A model generated the notes under the pieces. The model saw only the letters and a program-made list of their open reading frames with translations, made no database searches and was not told the DNA's origin. Shown piece after piece: positions 18,668-25,663 of a stretch of DNA of 64,000 nucleotides. Where the stretch lies: NCBI RefSeq assembly GCF_013488225.1, contig NZ_CP041241.1:1178001-1242000 (forward strand). Reading direction: 5' to 3'. Origin of the DNA: Sinorhizobium mexicanum (lineage in GTDB: Bacteria; Pseudomonadota; Alphaproteobacteria; Rhizobiales; Rhizobiaceae). The position numbers and the translations under genes were made by a program. Position 1 is the first letter of the stretch, and each line of letters begins with the position of its first letter.

Positions 18668-18775
18668 TCTAGAGCATCCCGCTTTCAAAGTGGCATCACT
18701 GAAGGCGGATAAGATGCTCTAGAATCAAAATGCTGGAACGTCCTTTGTGCGTTCATTGAACGCACGGCGCTCTAG
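18668..18775 (-). repeat. RIME2-like intergenic mosaic element
   Basis: A 108-bp element whose minus strand reads GCGCCGTGCGTTC, a hairpin with GAACGCAC (18747-18765), then CATTTTGATTCTAGAGCAT. That half is homologous to the start of the element at 9281-9384. The other half is an outer palindrome around AGAGCATC and GATGCTCT. It ends on the stop codon of the iron-protein gene at 18772. The remaining intergenic sequence up to 18451 shows no gene. Confidence 0.7.
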
Positions 18776-19317
18776 TAGCCGCCCTTCTTCCCCACGCCGG
18801 CGTAGGTGAATTCATATTCGACGGAAAATGCCTCGGGCCAGGGCGCGACCCCTGTTTCCTTGTCCACGTGACGACCAAAATGGGCCGTCTCGTCATGGGA
18901 TTCCGAGTGGATGGTCAGTTCCAGTCTGTATTTGCCCGGGCCCATGAGCTTGACGTTGTCGCCATAGTGTGGCCCGTCGCTCGCGACCATGGGCATGAAG
19001 GAACCTGCCGTCTCCTCACCGGTGTCGGCTTTGGTCAAGCGATACTCGACGTGGAGGTTGGGCAACCAGTCCCCTTCCGCAAAACCGTTCTTGTTATCGG
19101 CTGCGGCTTGAACATCCGCCTCCAGATGGATATCGGCTTCGGCCGCCGGCGTCATCACGCCGGGAGGATCCATTTCGATCGGCTGCAGGTAGACGGCTGC
19201 TATCTCCATGCCGTGGCTCAACAACGGATCGCCGATCCGATATTCCGCCGCGGACGCCAACGACACCCCCGTGACGAGGACGCCGACCGATGCGAGCGGA
19301 AGCAATTTGAAGCACAT
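18772..19317 (-). CDS. P19/FetP-type periplasmic iron-binding protein
   Basis: A 181-residue member of the P19/Tp34/FetP family, which binds Cu and Fe in the periplasm and supports ferrous or ferri-rhodotorulic iron uptake. The signal peptide is residues 1-23 (cleavage after SLASA). The mature part starts AEYRIGDPL. Family residues are visible: HGMEIAAVYLQPIEMDPP, an acidic metal-binding DIHLEADV with His, MPMVASDGPHYGDNV, and a C-terminal His-rich HSESHDETAHFGRHVD. The open frame runs upstream to 19377, but the ATG at 19317 gives the clean signal peptide. The stop codon lies at the edge of a RIME-like repeat. It precedes the polyferredoxin gene and may be co-transcribed. Confidence 0.85.
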   Translation of the reverse strand: MCFKLLPLASVGVLVTGVSLASAAEYRIGDPLLSHGMEIAAVYLQPIEMDPPGVMTPAAEADIHLEADVQAAADNKNGFAEGDWLPNLHVEYRLTKADTGEETAGSFMPMVASDGPHYGDNVKLMGPGKYRLELTIHSESHDETAHFGRHVDKETGVAPWPEAFSVEYEFTYAGVGKKGGY

Positions 19318-19604
19318 GCGTGTTTTCCTTCCCGGGAAGCGAGCCAATCGGCTCTTATTTATGAGTTGTTTTCTCACCTTTTATGCGCGCGATATCTGAA
19401 GATCATTGCGCTGGAGCAAACTACTCGCGTCCCGGTTCCACACCGTTTCGCGGCAGGGGCTTCTGCGGTGCCTCTCGATCACAAAGAAATCCGTCGGCGG
19501 CAAAGATCGGATTCAGTCTTTCTTGGTAATTTTCCGTTAGCAATTCCCGTCAGTGGGTTCGACGGCGGCTCTGCCGTCACCGAAAGTCTTGCGTACGGGT
19601 TCCT

Positions 19605-20654
19605 ATGCGTTTCTCAGCTGTGCCAGTGCTCCTCCTTGCCGGTCTCGTTTTGTCGGGCTGCGGGTTCAGTTCCAATCGGGAAAGGGTTGCCGCTCAGCAA
19701 CCATCCCGGGAAACGACGAGCTCCGTCGCCCAGTCGCCCGCCCCAATGCCTGCCGCGAACGTAGGCGCGGCTGCTTCGCCAGCGGCACCGCCGCAGGAAA
19801 TGCTCGCGTGGGCGGGGCCCGTTCCAGAGCCGCAGGCCTTCGCGCCCGTGGCAAGAACTGCCGGCATGCCCGTCCCTTCGGAAAGACCGATCACTCTGCG
19901 CACGCCGGAAAACCCGGCGATCGAGGAGGCGCCGCCAACGCGCGGGCAAATCTACAGCCATCGCTTCCGCGACGCCAAACCGATCAATTTCGGCTCCCGC
20001 TCGCCGAGGAAGCTTGCCGTGCACGGTGTCGACGTTTCGCGCTGGCAGGGCGAGATCAACTGGGCGAAATTGCGGACGCAGGGCGCGAACTTCGCCTACA
20101 TCAAGGCGACCGATGGCGGCGACCATCTCGATCCGATGTTCAAGAAGAACTGGCGCCGGGCGAAGGAAGCCGGGCTCAAACGCGGCGCCTATCACTTCTT
20201 CTACTGGTGCCGAACCGCCGGCGAACAGGCCGACTGGTTCATCCGCAACGTGCCGAGGGAAGCCGGCGCATTGCCGCCGGTCATCGATGTCGAGTGGAAC
20301 GGCGAGTCGAGCTGCAAAAGGCGCCCCTCGCGCGAACGTGTCCTGGAAAAGATGCAGGTCTTCATGGACAAGCTGGAGAGGCACTACGGTCAGCGCCCGA
20401 TCATCTACACCGCGCCGGATTTCTATCGCGACAACCTGAAGGGCGCCTTCCCGAACCATCCATTCTGGCTGCGCTCGGTGGCCGCTCACCCGTCCAAGGT
20501 CTATCCGGGACGGAAATGGCTCTTCTGGCAATATTCCGGCTCCGGCCTTTCGCACGGCGTGGACGGCAGGATAGACCTCAACGTGTTCCACGGCAGCGAG
20601 AACGAGTGGCACAGCTGGGCGGCTGCAGGATCCAGCTTGGCGAGCCGCGACTAG
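19605..20654 (+). CDS. GH25 lysozyme-family lipoprotein
   Basis: A 349-residue glycoside hydrolase family 25 protein that probably cuts the MurNAc-GlcNAc bond of peptidoglycan. It is exported as a lipoprotein: hydrophobic N-terminus ending in the lipobox LSGC with Cys19. A Pro/Ala-rich tether of about 110 residues follows, then the GH25 barrel from residue 139 (GVDVSRWQGEINW, Asp143). The catalytic pair is Asp228-x-Glu230 in PPVIDVEWNG. AYIKATDGGD and WLFWQYS are further family motifs. It is monocistronic in this window. Whether it remodels the cell's own wall or attacks others is open. Confidence 0.88.
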   Translation: MRFSAVPVLLLAGLVLSGCGFSSNRERVAAQQPSRETTSSVAQSPAPMPAANVGAAASPAAPPQEMLAWAGPVPEPQAFAPVARTAGMPVPSERPITLRTPENPAIEEAPPTRGQIYSHRFRDAKPINFGSRSPRKLAVHGVDVSRWQGEINWAKLRTQGANFAYIKATDGGDHLDPMFKKNWRRAKEAGLKRGAYHFFYWCRTAGEQADWFIRNVPREAGALPPVIDVEWNGESSCKRRPSRERVLEKMQVFMDKLERHYGQRPIIYTAPDFYRDNLKGAFPNHPFWLRSVAAHPSKVYPGRKWLFWQYSGSGLSHGVDGRIDLNVFHGSENEWHSWAAAGSSLASRD

Positions 20655-21017
20655 CCCGAACGTTCAGGAAGGAACAGGCGCCAGCGACGACCTCCTCCCC
20701 AGCTTTCCCCGCAAATCCCGACGCAACCTGGCTGTGGCTCACGACCACTGCGGCCCTCGCATGTGGCCTCCGCTGTTGCCATAAAAGCCTTTGTGGCCAG
20801 CCGCGTGCCGGCATCCGTCCCGCGCCATGGGCGCTCGTTGATGCGGATCAAGGATCGAAAGAACTCCTCGGGCTTAACTTTTTTTCGAAACGCCGTGCGT
20901 TTCGACGTAGACTGACGGCTCGGTAAAAGTCCCTTCAACGCTCTTTGGCAGTGCGGCGGACCGTTCGGAAGGCCGCTTTGCCGACCGAACAAATGACGAG
21001 CCCGAGAACGAGGAGTC
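20655..21017. other. Intergenic region, 363 bp, upstream of the phasin-like gene
   Basis: It holds a hairpin CGAAACGC/GCGTTTCG with a 3-nt loop near 20889-20907, preceded (not followed) by a T-run, so it is not a terminator on the plus strand. A minus-strand open frame of 127 codons spans it but shows no family signature or ribosome site. I see no convincing gene. Confidence 0.4.
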
Positions 21018-21413
21018 GTGTCAATGCCCAGCATGATCGCAACCCCTATGCCCCCCTCACCGACGCAAAGCTGGCCGCCGATGGCCGATGGTGCGAAATA
21101 CCTTCTCTCGATGGGACGCTTCCAGGCGGAGGCCTTGAGGATGACGCTGCGTTACCAGGTCGAGATGCTGAATTTCCTGAAGACCCGACGCGAACAGGAC
21201 CTGAAGCTACTCGAGGATCTGCTCTCGCCGGACCATCTCAACGAAACGTTCGACCTCTATTGCAGCTTCTGGCAGAACGCAGTTCTCGACTATTCCGACG
21301 AGGCCGCGCGCATTGCGGAGATCGGATCGGACATGGCAGCCGAGACGGCAAAGCAGGTTCGCGAGGACAAGGAATTGCTGACCAAGGACATGGCCGGGCA
21401 ATTGGTCATGTGA
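21018..21413 (+). CDS. Phasin-like protein
   Basis: A 131-residue, mainly helical protein without signal peptide. After a Pro/Met-rich start of about 20 residues comes an amphipathic helical region with EALRMTLRYQVEMLNFLKTRREQD and DLYCSFWQNAVLDYSDEAARIAE, of the kind seen in phasins that coat polyhydroxybutyrate granules. I chose the GTG at 21018, close after GAGGAG; an ATG at 21024 is equally possible. Family assignment is by pattern only. Confidence 0.6.
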   Translation: MSMPSMIATPMPPSPTQSWPPMADGAKYLLSMGRFQAEALRMTLRYQVEMLNFLKTRREQDLKLLEDLLSPDHLNETFDLYCSFWQNAVLDYSDEAARIAEIGSDMAAETAKQVREDKELLTKDMAGQLVM

Positions 21414-22196
21414 ATGCGGTCTCGGGTCGTAGCCGCGAACAGAATGACGGACCGTTAAGGCTGGTGGGAGAAATTCCGCCGCAAGAGCATCAAATTGCCG
21501 CGCGTAAAATTGCATGACGAATGGTTTGGTGCGTCTTTTTCTCGGCTATTCCGCGCGGTCGATGCTCTGGGCGCGCGTTCGCTGAGCGACACACAGCAGT
21601 TCGCCCCATCCTCCTTCGCCGAAAGGAGTGTGCTGGTTCTCGCCGCATCATCACTGCTTGTCGTCATCGAATTCGACAAATGGCGCTGCCGCCACGGTCG
21701 CGCCGGGGCGAGCCCCGATGACATCGTCCGCGCAGCCAAATGCAAACCTCAACAAGGACCTAGGGCCGGCGAAATGCGCTTCCAACAAGCGATGCGCGCG
21801 CCAACCGAGAGCGGAGATGTTACAGATGTAACAAGGATCAGGGCGCCCATGCGGTATGATTAATGCTACCGTTGAAGCATACTGACAATACCTCTGTGAC
21901 CGACGAGCAGGTCTTGCACCAGGACCTTGGCTTCATGCCGTCACACGCCAGTTAAAGACACTTCGTTAGTGGCTTATAAAGTTCGGTTAGTGCTCGGGGA
22001 GCTGAACGGCTCCGCGTAACTTTTGATGCAAGTCGGCCCACGTTTCGGCCGAAATGCATTCTGCTCCCGCGCCCTACCCGCTGATTTTTCGATGCTTAGA
22101 CCCTGACTATCGAACACGCATGGAAGTCCATGGCGCGGGGAGAAAGCTCGCGACCACTTGGAACAACGCGAAACAACACTTTTGGGGTGGGTCATC
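21414..22196. other. Intergenic region, 783 bp, with the first TGTAACA promoter element
   Basis: Two overlapping open frames (about 120 codons plus strand, 96 minus) occupy 21455-21863. Neither has a ribosome site, a recognisable motif or consistent codon use, so I do not call them. The only clear structure is the repeat-plus-TATGAT element at 21818-21860. The next 330 bp to the secreted-protein gene are lower in GC and could be a long leader. Confidence 0.4.
21818..21860 (+). promoter_or_regulatory. Bipartite promoter element, copy 1 (TGTTACA-GA-TGTAACA-N21-TATGAT)
   Basis: TGTTACA (21818-21824) and TGTAACA (21827-21833) are 2 bp apart. TATGAT follows after exactly 21 bp (21855-21860). The same arrangement occurs at 27726-27768. 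With TATGAT as a -10 box, the repeats would sit at about -35 to -50, as for an activator that touches polymerase. It faces the operon starting at 22197. Confidence 0.55.
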
Positions 22197-22589
22197 ATGC
22201 GAAACGTTCATCTAGCCGCAATAATCATAATACTTTCACCCTTCGACACCTTCGCGGCATCAGGCGACTACTCATGCAGCAACGGTGAGTTCGAAATCCA
22301 CTGCAACTCCTACAAGTGCGAGAGTGAAGAGGACTTCACGCCTGCTGGCGGCGTGGTCAATACCAGCACCAAGGATATGTCGGTGTGCGCATACAACGGG
22401 TGCTGGGAAGGGAAAGCCGACAGCATCATCTCTTCCCAAGGCCATATCATCGCCTACTCGGACCGGCTCCAGGGAAACAATCCCGGTCTTCATCCAACCT
22501 CGGCCGCCATTGTCATTAACCGTGAAACCTTGGGCGCAACGCTCAACGCATTCGGATTCCAATCACCCATGTCCTGTTCTCTCAAGTGA
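22197..22589 (+). CDS. Small secreted six-cysteine protein, unknown function
   Basis: A 130-residue protein with a signal peptide of about 21 residues (hydrophobic IIIILSPFDTFA) and a mature domain of about 109 residues. There are six Cys at 27, 36, 41, 64, 69 and 127, enough for three disulfides. I recognise no family. The frame opens at 22158, but the ATG at 22197 gives the signal peptide. It lies 22 bp before the GH19 enzyme gene and probably shares its mRNA. Possible roles are an inhibitor, a binding module or an immunity protein for the lytic enzyme; none is shown by sequence. Confidence 0.7.
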   Translation: MRNVHLAAIIIILSPFDTFAASGDYSCSNGEFEIHCNSYKCESEEDFTPAGGVVNTSTKDMSVCAYNGCWEGKADSIISSQGHIIAYSDRLQGNNPGLHPTSAAIVINRETLGATLNAFGFQSPMSCSLK

Positions 22590-22611
22590 GTCTTGAACAT
22601 AGGAGGCACGA

Positions 22612-23559
22612 ATGCCATTCGATCGCACATTCTTCTTCAATCAAGCTCGGCCGATGTTCGGTGGCCGGCTGACTCAAGGTCAAGTAGACGGGATGTCGGC
22701 CATACTTGACGAGTGGGAGCTGAGACTTCCGGACGGCGACCCCCGCTGGCTGGCTTATATGCTTGCCACGACATTCCATGAAACGGCCCGGCAGATGACA
22801 CCGGTGAAGGAGGCCTATTGGCTCTCCGAAGCCTGGCGACGGCGCAACCTTCGCTACTATCCTTACTACGGGCGTGGATATGTCCAGTTGACCTGGCGGG
22901 ATAACTATCGACGCGCCGGCGGCCATGTCGGCGACAATCTCGCCGACAACCCTGATTTGGCTCTGCGGCCGGACTATGCAGCCGCGATCATGTTTGTCGG
23001 CATGGGGGAAGGTTGGTTTCGAGGCGACAGCGGCGGCCGGCACAGCTTGGCGCGGTACTTCCGGCATAACGTAAACGACCCTGTCGGAGCGCGCGCCATC
23101 ATCAACGGGCACGAACCAGGGATTGCAGAAGCGATTGCGCGGTATCACGCACGGTTTCTTGGAGCCCTCCGGCTCGTTGTGCCCGTCAGAGGCGGGCTGG
23201 AGACTGCCTTTGGGCCAGAGGTCGTACAAGGGATCGGCACGCGCTCGGCGATTCCGATCGCCGCAGCCCATTACGACGACGGCTCGGAATTCATGGAGAC
23301 ACCCAGGACTCCGCTGTTCCCTGTCGAGACCATGGACAGCGACGCGGCGCAACCGGATCCGATATTGCAGATGACGACCGAGATCGTGACCGGGTTCGTG
23401 AGCAACAACAAGCTCGATCCCGCCAAGATATCCGAACTGATCGCGGACGTTTACTTCGCCCTTTCGAACTCCGACGACTTGTCTCGCCGCCGGCGGCTTG
23501 CCGAACCGGACAATGAGTATCTCGAAGGGAGCGAAGAGGCGGAACCGCGCGCTGCTTGA
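22612..23559 (+). CDS. GH19-family endolysin/chitinase-like enzyme
   Basis: A 315-residue protein whose first 190 residues match the GH19 lysozyme/chitinase fold. The catalytic Glu57 lies in TTFHETARQM, and the substrate cleft motif YYGRGYVQLTWRDNY spans residues 85-99. A helical C-terminal tail of about 120 residues has no clear homology. There is no signal peptide, as in phage endolysins, so release would need a holin-like pore, lysis or a secretion system. The start follows TAGGAGG. It is the second gene of the operon begun by the six-cysteine protein and ends 80 bp before the protease gene. Confidence 0.85.
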   Translation: MPFDRTFFFNQARPMFGGRLTQGQVDGMSAILDEWELRLPDGDPRWLAYMLATTFHETARQMTPVKEAYWLSEAWRRRNLRYYPYYGRGYVQLTWRDNYRRAGGHVGDNLADNPDLALRPDYAAAIMFVGMGEGWFRGDSGGRHSLARYFRHNVNDPVGARAIINGHEPGIAEAIARYHARFLGALRLVVPVRGGLETAFGPEVVQGIGTRSAIPIAAAHYDDGSEFMETPRTPLFPVETMDSDAAQPDPILQMTTEIVTGFVSNNKLDPAKISELIADVYFALSNSDDLSRRRRLAEPDNEYLEGSEEAEPRAA

Positions 23560-23570
23560 AATCATGGGAA

Positions 23571-23597
23571 GACGCCCGGCATTCCATGCCGGGCGTC
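23571..23597 (+). terminator. Strong stem-loop after the GH19 gene
   Basis: GACGCCCGGCAT and ATGCCGGGCGTC form a perfect 12-bp stem with a 3-nt loop, 11 bp after the stop. No U-run follows. It may partly end transcription or protect the upstream mRNA, and it argues against starting the next gene at 23564. Confidence 0.6.
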
Positions 23598-23638
23598 AGC
23601 CAATCAGAACCGATTCTGGCTTTTGGGCGCTTACCACC

Positions 23639-25663
23639 ATGCAGGTTTTTTCTCGCAAGCGGCAGGAGACGGTACGCAATGTTCCGCGCGATCCAACTGA
23701 TTTGCGCGATCAGATCTACACGCCGAACCTTCGCCCTCTCCTCCCGGCGCTGTCGCCGGCTGAACTCGTTCTTGATGCGCTGAAGAGCGCCGAGCCTCTG
23801 TACTGGCTGCCGAGAAATCAGGGCGTGGAGGGCACGTGCAGCGCCCAGGCGCTCGCCAGTCTCATCGATCTCCAGAGATTGCTCAATTGCCAGGATGCAG
23901 CTGCCAACGTGCCGGTCAGCGCGCGCATGCTTTACGAGATGGCTCGACTGCGCGAACCAGCTGACGGCGATGAGGGCCTTTCCCTTAGGGAAGCCATCAA
24001 AAGCTTTTACCACCATGGCGTTTGCTCCGACGATCTCTGGAAGTACGAACCAGGTGACCCCCGCGGTACGCTGAACGTCAGGCGTGCCAAGGCCGCACGC
24101 GAAGTGTCGCTGGGCGCCTACTATCGCTTGCGTCCGAGCCTCAACGACTATCACGCGGCCCTGAACGAAGTTGGACCCGTCCTTGTTTCCGCCGCGACGC
24201 ACACCGGCTGGAATATCGAAGCCGTGCGCGCGAATGAAGGCAAGATCATACAGTCGACCGGAGACGGAGGCGGCCATGCCTTTGTCGTCGTCGGCTACGA
24301 CAGCACGGGCTTTCTCGTGCTCAATTCGTGGGGGACGGAGTGGGGCAGCTATCTCGGCTGCAACGGATTGGGCCATTGGTCCTATCAGGACTGGGCCGAC
24401 AACATCTTCGATGGCTGGGTACTTCGGCTGGGCGTTTCCACCCCCGGCGCCTTCGACCTCTCAATCGGAGAACAGGGCATCTTTTTTGCTCGCAAGCCTG
24501 CCCGCGTTGCCGGTGTCCCGGGTTACGAGGTGCTGGGTCACCTCATCCACCTCGACGACGGGAAAGAAGTCAAAAGAGCGCCCTACCCATATTCCGCCAA
24601 GACATTCGACGAAACCGTCAGGTTCCTCAGTCGGGACGGCCGAGACAATGAACCCGTCGCGCCGGTCTGGGAGCCAAAGGACGGCCCGGCCAATCGTGGC
24701 TACCGCGGAATTCTGCTGCGGTTTGGCGGCAGTTTGCTGGGGCTCGGTCAGACCGCCCAGCAGATCGCACGAGAAAAGAATGCGATAAAGCAGCATGGCC
24801 TCTACCCGCTGACGATCGTTTGGTGCAACGACTTCGTCGACCAGACGACCGCGATCCTCTCCGGTCTTTTCACCGAAGCCACCAAGCAGATCGATGTTCG
24901 CAGCGATCGGCTGGACCACCTGATCGAGGACGTTGCACATGGGATCGGCAGGTCGTTCTGGCGGGACGTCGAGTCGGCCAGCAGAAAGTCAGCGGCAATA
25001 AAGGGCCCGGTCGATCATATTCTGGAGTGCCTGTTGCCGCTGGATCAATATTCCCTGCACATCATTTGCGACGGCGCTGGCGTCCTTCTCTTCCGCGACC
25101 TCATTGAGAGATGGAGACGTGACCGCGTCGCGTCGTTCCGTCTGCTCGCCAGGCGTCTCGCCAGTCTCGACTTCATCACGCCGACGATTGACGCAAAGGA
25201 CTTTGCTGACGGCTTCACGCAACTGATATCGGCGCTACCGCCAACGGGCCAAACCAATGCGCCGGCTGTTGCGCTCCACGTCCCTGACTCGGCTACGAAT
25301 GGAAGGCTGACCGTCGGCATGTACTCGAAGTCGATACTCGACCTCATAGAGAAAGCTTTCTCCGATCGCTCGAGCGACCCTCCGCCGGTCTTCATCGGCA
25401 AGTCGCTTCGCAAGACTCGGATCGACGAGATCTGGAAAGATCACCCCGCCTTCGCGAAAATCCAGATCAACGAAATCTCGATCCCGCCTCGCCTCGGAGA
25501 ATTGCTCCAACAGGAAGATCTTCAGCTGAAGACCGACCTCATCAGCCAGATACTCAACCGCATCGCGCCAGTGTCGGATGTTCCCGACCGGCAAAGAGGG
25601 AGGACGGGTTATGACGTCAGGCAGCAAAATATCTTTGGAAGAACTGAACAGGAAGCTTGCTGA
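23639..25663 (+). CDS. Papain-like cysteine protease fused to degenerate alpha/beta-hydrolase
   Basis: A 674-residue two-domain protein with no signal peptide. Domain one (residues 50-265) is a C1A-type protease: oxyanion Gln61 and nucleophile Cys67 in NQGVEGTCSAQA, catalytic His213 in GGHAFVVVGY, and Asn229 in LNSWGTEWG. Domain two (about 355-610) follows the pattern of an alpha/beta-hydrolase (RGILLRFGG, YPLTIVWCND), but where GHSAG is expected the sequence is CDGAG at 477-481. Gly thus replaces the nucleophilic Ser and the domain may only bind ligand. The start at 23639 avoids the hairpin upstream; 23564 is an alternative. It overlaps the SGNH-caspase gene by 53 bp, suggesting coupled translation. 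Confidence 0.8.
   Translation: MQVFSRKRQETVRNVPRDPTDLRDQIYTPNLRPLLPALSPAELVLDALKSAEPLYWLPRNQGVEGTCSAQALASLIDLQRLLNCQDAAANVPVSARMLYEMARLREPADGDEGLSLREAIKSFYHHGVCSDDLWKYEPGDPRGTLNVRRAKAAREVSLGAYYRLRPSLNDYHAALNEVGPVLVSAATHTGWNIEAVRANEGKIIQSTGDGGGHAFVVVGYDSTGFLVLNSWGTEWGSYLGCNGLGHWSYQDWADNIFDGWVLRLGVSTPGAFDLSIGEQGIFFARKPARVAGVPGYEVLGHLIHLDDGKEVKRAPYPYSAKTFDETVRFLSRDGRDNEPVAPVWEPKDGPANRGYRGILLRFGGSLLGLGQTAQQIAREKNAIKQHGLYPLTIVWCNDFVDQTTAILSGLFTEATKQIDVRSDRLDHLIEDVAHGIGRSFWRDVESASRKSAAIKGPVDHILECLLPLDQYSLHIICDGAGVLLFRDLIERWRRDRVASFRLLARRLASLDFITPTIDAKDFADGFTQLISALPPTGQTNAPAVALHVPDSATNGRLTVGMYSKSILDLIEKAFSDRSSDPPPVFIGKSLRKTRIDEIWKDHPAFAKIQINEISIPPRLGELLQQEDLQLKTDLISQILNRIAPVSDVPDRQRGRTGYDVRQQNIFGRTEQEAC

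Noticed and set aside
20889..20907. Hairpin with adjacent T-run as terminator
   Set aside because: The T-run precedes the stem on the plus strand, so neither strand has the stem followed by U residues.
20651..21034. 127-codon minus-strand frame upstream of the phasin-like gene
   Set aside because: No signal, domain or ribosome site, and it overlaps the start of the phasin-like gene.
21455..21863. Overlapping frames of 96-122 codons on both strands
   Set aside because: No ribosome site, no motif, low-quality composition; the plus frame runs through the TGTAACA element.
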